Source: Bizionia argentinensis JUB59 (GTDB lineage Bacteria > Bacteroidota > Bacteroidia > Flavobacteriales > Flavobacteriaceae). From it: a stretch of DNA of 64,000 nucleotides. Below are positions 9,697 through 18,558 of the stretch, piece by piece. The translations under genes and the position numbers were made by a program. The first letter of the stretch is position 1; each line of letters begins with the position of its first letter. The DNA lies in NCBI RefSeq assembly GCF_000224335.1, contig NZ_AFXZ01000036.1, positions 1-64,000 on the forward strand, read 5' to 3'. The notes beneath the pieces were generated by a model. That model ran no database searches and had not been told where the DNA came from. It saw only the letters and a program-made list of their open reading frames with translations.

Positions 9697-10024
9697 TGTT
9701 TTGATAATTCTATGGGTGTTAATAAATGCGATGAGAGATATTTCGTGTTACTTCTTCAATAATATTCTAAAACTAAAATAAGTCCATAAAACTTTTATTG
9801 GTAAAAGATTAATGAGGCAGTTAGAAGCATTATTTTTCTGGATGACACGATAAATGAAAACGATCTCACTCAAACTAGTGTTTATTTCTAATTTATAGAA
9901 TGACCTTAATAAAACCTACTATTCCTCTTGTTTTTTTTATCTTTGCCAAATTGCGAAACAAAATTAACTTGCCTGTTGAAGTAATTAATTATTTTAAAAA
10001 TAGCTATTGCTTAAAGCCATACGT
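9697..10024. other. Non-coding gap at the boundary of the accessory polysaccharide block
   Basis: 328 bases between cysQ and the lipoprotein gene. I see no RNA gene, no convincing terminator and no repeat; the only recognisable element is a -7 promoter match near the right end (9938-9945). Confidence 0.6.
9938..9945 (+). promoter_or_regulatory. Candidate -7 element for the accessory polysaccharide block
   Basis: TATCTTTG matches TAnnTTTG about 80 bases before the lipoprotein start. No TTG stands at the expected -33 distance. It could drive the lipoprotein and the sugar-acid genes after it. Confidence 0.4.
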
Positions 10025-10576
10025 ATGAAAAGATTATTTTTATTTTTTTGCTTTGTATCTATTATTTCTTGTAAATCAGATAAAAAAGAAGAACAAAAAA
10101 CTATACCAATTGATAATACAATAACAACCAATACTGAAATAGACGGGAAAATGTACTTTGAAATCATAATGGATGCGGTTGTGCTGAAAGATGACAAATT
10201 TCACGTGTTCTATAAAGACTTCAATGATGGCGGATTTTCAGGGGAAAGAGTTATAGAAGCATTAGTCAAAGGCAATGTTAATAATCAGCAAATAATATTT
10301 GCCATTCCAGAGGAAATAATACCAAACGGCCTGCGTTTAGACTTTGGAGTTAATTATGGACAAGAACCAATAAAGTTAAATTCTCTTAAAATTAGATTTG
10401 ACAAGAGGGAGTTTCAATTTAATGACGGAAAATTTGAGCAGTTATTCAAACCTAATAAGTTTGTAATTTACGGTGAGAAAGATAAAGAAATTATTACGGA
10501 ACCAATTGATGGATTATATGATCCTAATTTTGTTTCTATAAACTTAGAAGATATTATTTTCTCTTTAATGGATTAA
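10025..10576 (+). CDS. Putative lipoprotein of unknown function
   Basis: 183-residue protein. MKRLFLFFCFVSIISC is a lipoprotein signal with lipobox ending at Cys16, followed by KSDKKEE, so it is likely anchored to a membrane and exported. The start at 10025 is chosen over an in-frame TTG at 10007 because it gives a clean signal peptide. The rest has no recognised domain. Only four bases separate it from the aldolase gene, so it is likely co-transcribed with sugar biosynthesis genes although its role is unknown. Confidence 0.7.
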   Translation: MKRLFLFFCFVSIISCKSDKKEEQKTIPIDNTITTNTEIDGKMYFEIIMDAVVLKDDKFHVFYKDFNDGGFSGERVIEALVKGNVNNQQIIFAIPEEIIPNGLRLDFGVNYGQEPIKLNSLKIRFDKREFQFNDGKFEQLFKPNKFVIYGEKDKEIITEPIDGLYDPNFVSINLEDIIFSLMD

Positions 10577-10580
10577 TTAT

Positions 10581-12119
10581 ATGACAAAAATTTTAGATTG
10601 TACCCTTAGAGATGGTGGCTACTACACCAATTGGGATTTTGATAAAGAACTTGTGGTTGAGTATTGTAAGGCAATGGAAGAGCTTCCTATTGATTACGTT
10701 GAAATTGGCTATAGAAGTATAAGTCTAAAAGGATATTTAGGAGAGTATTTTTACTGTCCAGAGTATGTGATGAAAGAATTGAAAGAGCTAATGCCTTCAA
10801 AAAAGTTAACTATTATATTAGACGAAAAGAATATTCGTGCAGAACATGTAGATACGCTTTTAAAACCGTGTATTCCATATATCACTATGGTTAGAATGGC
10901 AATTGATCCTAAAAACATGAAAAGGGCGATTGTTCTGGCAAAAGCCGTAAAAGCAATGGGGTTTCAAGTTGCGTTTAATGTGATGTACATGTCCAAATGG
11001 AAGGAAGACTCTGCTTTTTTGGACTTACTGGAGGGCTTGGAAGATACGATTGATTATTTTTATATGGTTGACTCTTTTGGAGCCGTTTTACCAAACGACG
11101 TTAAAGATATAATAGAGTTGGTTAAATCAAAAACGAATGTTTCCCTTGGTTTTCATGGGCATAATAATCTTGAAATGGCTTTAATTAATACTATTACAGC
11201 TATAGAAGAAGGTTGTGACATAGTTGACGCTACCATAACAGGAATGGGTAGAGGAGCAGGCAATTTGAGAACAGAACTATTACTTACCTATTTTGACAGT
11301 AAAAATATTTTAAAAACGAGATACGCTATCATGAGTAATGTTGTTTCATCCTTCGAAAACTTAAAGGCACATTATGCTTGGGGAACTAATTTACCTTATA
11401 TGTTTTCAGGCGCTTTTTCGTTACCTCAAAAGCAGGTCATGGAATGGGTTGGTTTAAATAGATACTCACTTGGGTGTATCTTAAACGCATTAAACAATCA
11501 AAAGGAGTCTTTAAGCGACAATATTAAGTTGCCGGTTTTACAAAGTAAAAAAGAATTTAAAACGGCAATTATTCTTGGCGGAGGTAAATCTGTGAAACAC
11601 CATAATACAGCGCTTAAAAAATTAGCTAAAAGTAAAGAAAATATCTGTGTTGTGCATGCTGGGGCAAGAAATGTATCTAATTTTATAGATTTAGACATTA
11701 AACAGTTTTACGCATTGGCAGGTTTTGAAAGTGAAAAATTATTGAAGAACATAGGTGACTTTACCAAAATAGATCAACAATGTGTTTATCCACCATTTCC
11801 CCGAAATATGGGAACAGTAATTCCACAAGAAATTAAAACTATTTCTTGCGAGTTGGAATCGATAGATTTTACCAAGGCATCTACGGATTCTTTATTAGCA
11901 ATTGGCATTCAAACCGCAATAAATTTAGGAGTTGATACGATTCTTTTGGCGGGATTTGACGGCTACGATACCACAATAGACCAGACACAGTTTATGTTGG
12001 CTCAAGAGAATCAAAATATACTTAATGATATTTTAAAGTTATCGCATATAAATGTCATGGCTATTACACCAACGAAGTATGATAACTTGGAAACAAGCTC
12101 CATTTATAGCTTGATATAA
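10581..12119 (+). CDS. DmpG/HMGL-like aldolase fused to a DUF115/MptE-like domain
   Basis: 512 residues. The N-terminal TIM barrel (about 1-270) belongs to the HMG-CoA lyase/4-hydroxy-2-oxovalerate aldolase superfamily: DCTLRDGG (6-13) with R10 and D11, H192-G-H194 metal ligands in GFHGHNN, and GMGRGAGN late in the barrel, all as in class II pyruvate aldolases such as DmpG. No aldehyde dehydrogenase partner (DmpF) is nearby, so catabolism is unlikely. The C-terminal part (about 320-512) has KTAIILGGGKSV and NLGVDTILLAGFDGYD, resembling the DUF115/MptE-type Rossmann fold also seen in the gene at 14985. With the KdsB-like and HAD genes downstream I infer formation of a 3-deoxy-2-ulosonic acid by pyruvate aldol addition. 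Confidence 0.75.
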   Translation: MTKILDCTLRDGGYYTNWDFDKELVVEYCKAMEELPIDYVEIGYRSISLKGYLGEYFYCPEYVMKELKELMPSKKLTIILDEKNIRAEHVDTLLKPCIPYITMVRMAIDPKNMKRAIVLAKAVKAMGFQVAFNVMYMSKWKEDSAFLDLLEGLEDTIDYFYMVDSFGAVLPNDVKDIIELVKSKTNVSLGFHGHNNLEMALINTITAIEEGCDIVDATITGMGRGAGNLRTELLLTYFDSKNILKTRYAIMSNVVSSFENLKAHYAWGTNLPYMFSGAFSLPQKQVMEWVGLNRYSLGCILNALNNQKESLSDNIKLPVLQSKKEFKTAIILGGGKSVKHHNTALKKLAKSKENICVVHAGARNVSNFIDLDIKQFYALAGFESEKLLKNIGDFTKIDQQCVYPPFPRNMGTVIPQEIKTISCELESIDFTKASTDSLLAIGIQTAINLGVDTILLAGFDGYDTTIDQTQFMLAQENQNILNDILKLSHINVMAITPTKYDNLETSSIYSLI

Positions 12120-12198
12120 TTAATTAGGTTAAAAGAAACGTGTTTATCCTGCTCGCGCAGTTATATTAAAATTATTCTCAATATTATAAAAGTTAAAA

Positions 12199-12930
12199 AT
12201 GAAAGATTTTGTCGTAGTAATTCCAGCTAGGTACGAGTCCTCAAGATTGCCTGGGAAACCTTTAATTGACTTGAATGGCAAAAGTTTATTATTACGAACT
12301 TATGAGCAATGTTGTAAGGCCGTTAGAAAAGAGTCTGTGTATGTTGCTACTGATGATGAAAGAATTTATAAATATTGTATTGACCATAAGATTCAAGTTG
12401 AGAAGACAGCTAAAACTTGTTTAACAGGTACGGATCGAGTAGCTGAATTTGCTAAAAAAATAGCAGCAAAATCATATATTAATGTTCAAGGAGATGAACC
12501 ATTAATGAATCCGGAGGACATTATAAAAGTTATAAATGCAGTCATCCAATTTCCTAACGATATTATCAATGGTTATGCCTCCATAGAAGAAGAAGAGCAA
12601 TACTTAAGTTTAACTATACCTAAAGTTGTTTTTAGGCCAGATAAAAGATTGTTATACATGTCACGTTCTCCAATACCTGGAAACAAATCTGGAAACTTTA
12701 GGAAGTCCTGGAGACAAATATGTGTATACGGATTCCCAAAAGACACGTTGATAGAATTTGCAAACCAGAAAGACAAACTTACTTTAGAAGCTGAGGAAGA
12801 TATTGAGATTTTGAGGTTTTTAGAGCTTGGTTATGAAGTCAGAATGCTAGAGTTGTCTTCAGACTCTTTAGCGGTGGATACACCGGAGGACGCTGATAAA
12901 GTAAGAAAAATTCTAGGACAGTTAGAATAA
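12199..12930 (+). CDS. kdsB: KdsB-like CMP-sugar-acid cytidylyltransferase
   Basis: 243-residue cytidylyltransferase of the CMP-Kdo synthetase type, which activates a 3-deoxy-ulosonic acid with CTP. Motifs: PARYESSRLPGKPL at the N-terminus (CTP-binding), TGTDRVAEFA, the signature NVQGDEPL and a C-terminal VDTPEDADKV. The canonical IGLYAYR stretch reads ICVYGFP here, so the substrate may not be standard Kdo. It may be a second, capsule-dedicated KdsB. Its stop is followed immediately by the HAD gene. Confidence 0.82.
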   Translation: MKDFVVVIPARYESSRLPGKPLIDLNGKSLLLRTYEQCCKAVRKESVYVATDDERIYKYCIDHKIQVEKTAKTCLTGTDRVAEFAKKIAAKSYINVQGDEPLMNPEDIIKVINAVIQFPNDIINGYASIEEEEQYLSLTIPKVVFRPDKRLLYMSRSPIPGNKSGNFRKSWRQICVYGFPKDTLIEFANQKDKLTLEAEEDIEILRFLELGYEVRMLELSSDSLAVDTPEDADKVRKILGQLE

Positions 12931-13569
12931 ATGATAATTAAAGAAATGAAAAATATATTGTGGGATTTTGACGGAGTTATTTTAGACTCTATGGAGGTTA
13001 GGGATTTCGGTTTTAAGGAAATATTTAAAAACTTTAATGAGGAGCAAATTAGTCTATTAATTAAATACCATAGAGATAATGGTGGGCTATCGCGATATGT
13101 GAAAATTCGTTACTTTTTTGAGACTATTTTAAATAAAGATACTACTGAAAAAGAAATAAATGAGTATGCACTTAAGTTCTCTGAGATCATGCGTAAAGAA
13201 CTTACCAATTCTCAAAATTTAATTATGGATTCGTTAAACTTTATTAAGCAAAATCATTCAAATTATAATTTTCACATCGTATCTGGATCGGATCAAGAGG
13301 AGCTTCGGTTTTTGTGTCATGAATTAAATTTATCAAGTTATTTTATTTCAATTCACGGTTCTCCAATACCAAAAATTACATTAGTTAAAAAATTAATTAA
13401 GGAACACGGTTATCTGTCAAAAGAAACCTGTTTAATGGGAGATTCCATTAATGATTATGAAGCTGCTCATTCTAATGGTATCTCTTTTTATGCCTATAAT
13501 AACAAGAAGTTAAAAGAAAAAGGATTCAATTATATTGAGGAATTCAAAGTTTTTAGTTTTAATACATAA
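12931..13569 (+). CDS. HAD-family phosphatase
   Basis: 212-residue haloacid-dehalogenase-like hydrolase. The nucleophile motif is D12-F-D14-GVILDS, the second motif lies in VSGSDQEE, and the acidic motif is GD171-SIND175, so the active site is complete. The cap is helical, as in phosphoglycolate-type (subfamily IA) enzymes, unlike capless KdsC. The gene abuts the KdsB-like gene without a gap, which suggests it dephosphorylates the sugar-acid precursor. That role is inferred from context. ATG at 12931 is used; an in-frame ATG at residue 6 is possible. Confidence 0.8.
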   Translation: MIIKEMKNILWDFDGVILDSMEVRDFGFKEIFKNFNEEQISLLIKYHRDNGGLSRYVKIRYFFETILNKDTTEKEINEYALKFSEIMRKELTNSQNLIMDSLNFIKQNHSNYNFHIVSGSDQEELRFLCHELNLSSYFISIHGSPIPKITLVKKLIKEHGYLSKETCLMGDSINDYEAAHSNGISFYAYNNKKLKEKGFNYIEEFKVFSFNT

Positions 13570-13575
13570 GCTGCT

Positions 13576-14988
13576 TTGATTAAGAAGATTATAAATCACT
13601 CATTAGTTTACGCTATTCTACCTAAATTACCAATACTCGCGGGTTTTATAATGTTGCCATGGATAACGCCATTTCTAGAGAATTTAGATTATGGAATTTA
13701 TGGTATTATTTTATCAATATCCACGGGAGCTACTGTAATTAAAACGCTTGGTCTTGATGTAATTTTAATGAACACTTATATTCATTTGTATGATAGTCAA
13801 AAATTCAAACCCTTTTGGAACGAGATTCAAGGCTTTATTGCTGTTTGGTCCATAATATTAAGTATTATTGTTGGTCTAGTTATTTTTTGGATGTTACCAA
13901 TAGAAGCTAAAGAAAATATAAATATAATTCTAATTTTAACGGTAATACCAATACTTTTTTATTCGCCACTTCAAATAATAGCAACAAAATATTATCAAAT
14001 GGCAGAGAAACCAATTCAAATTGGTTATAGATCTTTATTGTTTGGTGTAGTTTCCGTAGTTTTAACTTATTACTTTATTGCTGAGCTTAAAATTGGCTAT
14101 TTAGGCTGGTTGTGGAGCTTTTTTATCACAGAAACGCTGTTGTTTCTCTCTTATATCTATCCCATTTGGATTCGTGAGGAATTATATCCTAACATACTAT
14201 TTAGAAGAAAAGCAATAAAACGTTATTTAAAAATATCGCTTCCATTAGTTCCTCATACAAGTGCTTTTTTTTTATTAGATTTTTCTGATAGATTAGTAAT
14301 GTTAAATATGGGAGTTAGCACCTCAAATATTGGTCTTTATGACTTTGCTTATCGATTTGCTGGTTATGCACGCGTTTTTTCTGAAAGTATCCACCAAGCT
14401 TCAACACCATTGTTATTAAAAGAGTATAAAGCGAGAAAGGAAACTAGCTACATTAAGGATATGGTATTCCTACAAAGTTTTGTTGTGTGTTTTGTTTCCT
14501 TTGCTATTTCAATATGGCTTAAAGAGATTTTTCATTTGATGGTTAAAAATGAGGATTTAGTTAATACTTATAATATGGGTATAATATTGACAATGTCTTA
14601 CGCGTACAAGCCAATGTACACTGCAATGGCTACCGTTTTTTATTATCATGAAAAAACAAAAGAATTTTGGAAAATCTCCTTTATTGCAGGGCTCATAAAT
14701 ATTATTCTAAATATTATTTTTATACCTATTTATGGGTTTAAAGTGGCAGTGATTACAACCTTTATTTCCTTTTTGTATATTGGATACTCTGGATTTTTAG
14801 TTACTGGTTTTAAAAAGATATATGCTTATGATTTTAAACCATTAATGTGGGTTGCTTATACTACTGTACTTTTAATAATTGCATATATTTTCAAAGATGC
14901 TTCAATGATATTAAAACTATTATTAACATTTAGTTTGTTTATATTTACAATTTTTAACACTATTCCTTTAATTAAAAAAATAAGATGA
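13576..14988 (+). CDS. Wzx-type oligosaccharide flippase
   Basis: 470-residue polytopic membrane protein of the MOP/polysaccharide exporter superfamily, with about 12-14 predicted helices. It should move lipid-linked repeat units to the periplasmic side. The start is a TTG: the next ATG lies inside the first membrane helix, and MIKKIINHSLVYAILPKLP is a normal Wzx N-terminus. The sequence is strongly AT-rich. The last four bases overlap the next gene. A second, unrelated-looking flippase lies at 48065. Confidence 0.85.
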   Translation: MIKKIINHSLVYAILPKLPILAGFIMLPWITPFLENLDYGIYGIILSISTGATVIKTLGLDVILMNTYIHLYDSQKFKPFWNEIQGFIAVWSIILSIIVGLVIFWMLPIEAKENINIILILTVIPILFYSPLQIIATKYYQMAEKPIQIGYRSLLFGVVSVVLTYYFIAELKIGYLGWLWSFFITETLLFLSYIYPIWIREELYPNILFRRKAIKRYLKISLPLVPHTSAFFLLDFSDRLVMLNMGVSTSNIGLYDFAYRFAGYARVFSESIHQASTPLLLKEYKARKETSYIKDMVFLQSFVVCFVSFAISIWLKEIFHLMVKNEDLVNTYNMGIILTMSYAYKPMYTAMATVFYYHEKTKEFWKISFIAGLINIILNIIFIPIYGFKVAVITTFISFLYIGYSGFLVTGFKKIYAYDFKPLMWVAYTTVLLIIAYIFKDASMILKLLLTFSLFIFTIFNTIPLIKKIR

Positions 14989-15968
14989 TTCTAATTCGCT
15001 TTTTGGGTAAAATTTATTCCTATTACATTCTTTTATCAATGCCTAATGTTTTTAAAACTAAAAAGAGTAAGGAATATTTACAAATGTATGCAGAATCTGA
15101 AATAAAGCTTCCGCTTTTTAGAATTCACGCTAAACTAAAAGGATATAAGTCTATAAGTACGTATGTGGATTCAAAAAAGAAATCTGATACCGTTTTTATT
15201 TTAGGAAGTGGTGAGTCAATAAATGATTTGCAAAAAGAAGATTGGGATAAAATAAAAAAACACAATATTATAGGTTTAAATTACTCATTTGTGCATCCAG
15301 TTATTCCTGATTATCATTTAATGGAAATGATTCCTTTAAAAGAAATGCAAAATTTTTTTTGTAAAGTGACAGAAGAGCGTTATAAAGAGGTTGATGTTTT
15401 TTTTCAATACAAACATATATTAAAAAGTGGATTTGATATAAAAGATTACGTACACAAAAAAAGAGCTTATATACATGTACCACATCTTTATCCTACGATT
15501 TATGATGATATTTTAGCATTGTATTTTTTAGATATTAAAAAGAAGAGAGATATTAATTTTTCACATTTAATTCATCATAATAGTCACATAGGTTGTGCGG
15601 TAATGTTTGCTCAAATACTGGGATATAAAAATATTGTAATGTTAGGAATAGATTTGAATGGCGGAGACTATTTTACGAATTCAAAAATAAAATCTGAAGC
15701 ATTCCCACTAAACAATGATTATATAGAAATGAATCAATTAAGAGAGAAGCATAATGTAAACACGAAAGATTTTGAGAATAACAAACATCCAACGGTTAAC
15801 CAAAAACTTTTAAACAATAGAGGATGCGTATCTATGGAGGTCTATTTTAGTTTATATAATAAAATAATGCTAAAAGACGATAAGGTAAAGCTATATATTA
15901 ATACTAACAAGTCTATTTTATCAGAGTTTTTAGATGTTTACGACTTTGATAAAAATCACTCTAAATAA
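14985..15968 (+). CDS. DUF115/GT42-like putative glycosyltransferase
   Basis: 327-residue soluble protein. The motif VFILGSGESINDL (70-82) followed by IIGLNYSF resembles the nucleotide-binding start of GT42 sialyltransferases and DUF115/MptE proteins (G-x-G-x-S then a conserved Asn). A second matching region is HIGCAVMFAQILGYKNI (201-217) with LGIDLNGGDYF, equivalent to the CAVAIALGYKEI/GID region of Cst-type enzymes. GT42 enzymes use CMP-sugar donors, and a KdsB-like gene lies upstream, so transfer of a CMP-activated acid is plausible but inferred. It overlaps both neighbours. Confidence 0.6.
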   Translation: MILIRFLGKIYSYYILLSMPNVFKTKKSKEYLQMYAESEIKLPLFRIHAKLKGYKSISTYVDSKKKSDTVFILGSGESINDLQKEDWDKIKKHNIIGLNYSFVHPVIPDYHLMEMIPLKEMQNFFCKVTEERYKEVDVFFQYKHILKSGFDIKDYVHKKRAYIHVPHLYPTIYDDILALYFLDIKKKRDINFSHLIHHNSHIGCAVMFAQILGYKNIVMLGIDLNGGDYFTNSKIKSEAFPLNNDYIEMNQLREKHNVNTKDFENNKHPTVNQKLLNNRGCVSMEVYFSLYNKIMLKDDKVKLYINTNKSILSEFLDVYDFDKNHSK

Positions 15969-17260
15969 TGGAAGCTTTTATAAAATTAAAGCAAATAGAC
16001 TTTATTTTTATTGTTTTTCTATTGCTCGTTACACAAGGAAATATTCAATTAAAGTTGGTAGGAATCCTATTCATTTTGTTGTTACGACCTAATGCTATCT
16101 TGAAAATAAATGGTTTAGCTAAATTTTATATATTGATTATATTATTGCACGTATGTAGTGGCATAATAAATTTCATTATAAATGGCGTTGGATATTTCAT
16201 TAACTTCATGATGGTTTTTGTTTTTTGGACAATTTCATTTATAATTATTTCGCAAATAAATTATTTTTTAAAATTAAAAACAATTGAAGTAATTAATGCG
16301 ACTATAAATCTGTTTTTTATCATTTCTGTTTTATTTGTCTTATATCAATACTTATCACTGTCATTTGATTATTGGGCTATTAACCCATATAGTATTTCGC
16401 CTGCAGCAGGGGATAATATGAAATCGATATATAGCAATTCATCGGTTAATATGATAGTAATGTCATTTTTTTTGTTGAGCTATGCTTTTAGAACTAAATG
16501 GGTTTTTGCTTTGTTTTCATTAATATGCTTATTAATGTGTACTTATATGAGTGGGACCGTTATTTTTTTAGTAGGTATTTTGTTTTCGGTCTTATTTTTT
16601 TCAAAAATCAAGAGAAAATATAAGGTTTATTTAGTTGGCGCTTCCTTAATAAGTATAGTGATATTTTCCTCTGTATCCCCATCAAATGTAAATTATGCTA
16701 TGGGCTATATAAATAGGATAATGGAAAATGAGGATAGAGTGCCTTATAAAATTAAGTCTTTTTGGCAAACGATTGATTATAATTCTAGCTCTGTTAAATC
16801 ACTTTTCATAGGTGCCGGAGGTGGTAATTTTTCCTCTAGGGTAGCGTTTATGGGATCTGGTGATTATGTAGATTGGTTTCCCAAGACTCTCTCTTATTCA
16901 TCAGATGAATTTATTAAGAACCATTTAGGTATTTGGAATCATGATTTTAATAATAAATGGGATGACAAAAATAATACAGCTAACCAGCCGTTCTCTTTTT
17001 ACAATCAGATTATGGGAGAATACGGGTTAGTAGGAGTATTAATATTCCTATTATTTTATCTTGGTTATGTTGCGAAAAATTGGAACATATTGACTTACTC
17101 AAAATTTGCAATGGCTTGTTTATTAGGATACTTTTTATTGGACTATTGGTTTGAGTACTTTTCAGTTATGGTGATTTTTGAGTTATTGCTAATGTTAGAT
17201 ATTAAACTTAACTCAAAGGAAGAAAAAGAAAACATGAATGCGAAAGAAATAATGCGATAA
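15968..17260 (+). CDS. Wzy-like polymerase / O-antigen ligase-type membrane protein (first of three)
   Basis: 430-residue protein with about 10-12 membrane helices and a large periplasmic loop (about residues 240-345) that is typical of Wzy polymerases and WaaL ligases. The start ATG overlaps the previous stop by one base. It probably joins or polymerises lipid-linked repeats in the periplasm; Wzy and WaaL cannot be told apart here. Very AT-rich with long T runs. Confidence 0.65.
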   Translation: MEAFIKLKQIDFIFIVFLLLVTQGNIQLKLVGILFILLLRPNAILKINGLAKFYILIILLHVCSGIINFIINGVGYFINFMMVFVFWTISFIIISQINYFLKLKTIEVINATINLFFIISVLFVLYQYLSLSFDYWAINPYSISPAAGDNMKSIYSNSSVNMIVMSFFLLSYAFRTKWVFALFSLICLLMCTYMSGTVIFLVGILFSVLFFSKIKRKYKVYLVGASLISIVIFSSVSPSNVNYAMGYINRIMENEDRVPYKIKSFWQTIDYNSSSVKSLFIGAGGGNFSSRVAFMGSGDYVDWFPKTLSYSSDEFIKNHLGIWNHDFNNKWDDKNNTANQPFSFYNQIMGEYGLVGVLIFLLFYLGYVAKNWNILTYSKFAMACLLGYFLLDYWFEYFSVMVIFELLLMLDIKLNSKEEKENMNAKEIMR

Positions 17261-17274
17261 ATGATCATCAATAT

Positions 17275-18552
17275 ATGAGTTTACATAATATTTATAACGG
17301 TAAAATATTGCTGTATTTATTTGCTATAGCATTGTATTTACCAATGATTTTTACAAATGTATTGACAATACTATTAACACTATATATACTTTTAAATTTT
17401 AGAAAAATCAACCTCAAAAAAACTTTAAATAAGAAGTCTGTGATTGTCTTTTTTAGTATGTTTTTTTTAATTTTTATAGGTTTTTTTTATGATATATCTT
17501 CTGATGGGGTGCTCAATGATTTAGAGAAGAAACTATCTTTTATAATTCTAACTTTTTCTATTTTGGTTATGGATGTTAAAAAAGAAGATGTAAGAAGAAT
17601 CTTAGCCTTATTTTTTTTATCTGGAATTTTGTTCACTTCACTAGCGATTTGTATCGGACTTTCTCGATATTTAAGCACAGGTAGTTTGCAGTTTATTACA
17701 AACCATGGTCTATCATTGAATATTGGATTGCATGCCACTTATTTAAGTATGTATCTATTGTTTTCACTTGCTTATCCAGTTTTATATTATGAAAGTACTA
17801 AAAAACAAATTGTTAGAAGGACTATCATATTCTTCTCAATATTAACAGTTATATTTATAATATTACTTTCAGTAAGAATAGTTTGGGGAATTTTATTGTT
17901 GTTTATAACTTTCTGGGTTGTTTCAGTTTTGAGAAGTAGAAAATTAGAATTGAAACGGAGTTTTTTATATTTATCGGGATTTATAATTGTTATTTTCTTG
18001 TTATTTAATTTTGTCTCCCCTTTGAAAGAAAGATTAAAAGAAGTGATAAATTTTAATAGCAACTACAACATAAGTAAAACATGGAAACCAAATGTTAACG
18101 AAGTTTGGGGAGGTAGAGGTATACGCCTTCTAATTTGGGAGAGCAGTATAGAATTAATAAGGGAGCATCCATTAGTTGGATATGGTTCAACAAAGGAGGT
18201 TCAAGGGCGTTTAAATGGGAATTATATTAAGAATGAAATAGGACCATTACTTTTTTTAATGAATAATAGGGGTAAAGTGTTTAATGCTCATAATCAGTAT
18301 TTTGAAGAAGTATTGAAGTTCGGGTTAATTTTAGGTTTGATATTTCCTTTTCTTTTAATTATTATTGCAATATCCTCTTATAAACAACAAAGTACTTTAG
18401 GTTTATATTTTGTAATAATAATTTCTGGAATTAGTTTAACCGAAACTATTTTAGAATTAAATAAGGGAATTGTTTTTTTTACTTTTTTTTTGGCTTTAAT
18501 ATTGAGCAATTCAGAACGTCCATATTGTAAATCAGTGATATCATTATCGTAG
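17275..18552 (+). CDS. O-antigen ligase family protein (Wzy_C domain; second of three)
   Basis: 425-residue membrane protein with about 11 predicted helices. The periplasmic loop contains RLLIWESSIELIREHPLVGY and FNAHNQYFEEVLKFG, the classic Wzy_C/WaaL pattern (W-x-x-x-L-x-x-I-x-x-x-P-x-x-G-x-G and H-N-x-x-x), so ligase or polymerase chemistry is well supported. A 14-base gap separates it from the upstream gene. AT-rich like its neighbours. Confidence 0.8.
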   Translation: MSLHNIYNGKILLYLFAIALYLPMIFTNVLTILLTLYILLNFRKINLKKTLNKKSVIVFFSMFFLIFIGFFYDISSDGVLNDLEKKLSFIILTFSILVMDVKKEDVRRILALFFLSGILFTSLAICIGLSRYLSTGSLQFITNHGLSLNIGLHATYLSMYLLFSLAYPVLYYESTKKQIVRRTIIFFSILTVIFIILLSVRIVWGILLLFITFWVVSVLRSRKLELKRSFLYLSGFIIVIFLLFNFVSPLKERLKEVINFNSNYNISKTWKPNVNEVWGGRGIRLLIWESSIELIREHPLVGYGSTKEVQGRLNGNYIKNEIGPLLFLMNNRGKVFNAHNQYFEEVLKFGLILGLIFPFLLIIIAISSYKQQSTLGLYFVIIISGISLTETILELNKGIVFFTFFLALILSNSERPYCKSVISLS

Positions 18553-18558
18553 TAATTT

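Noticed and set aside
12199-12930. Calling this the essential core Kdo synthetase
   Set aside because: The locus lacks kdsA, and a housekeeping kdsB may exist elsewhere; the substrate is left open.
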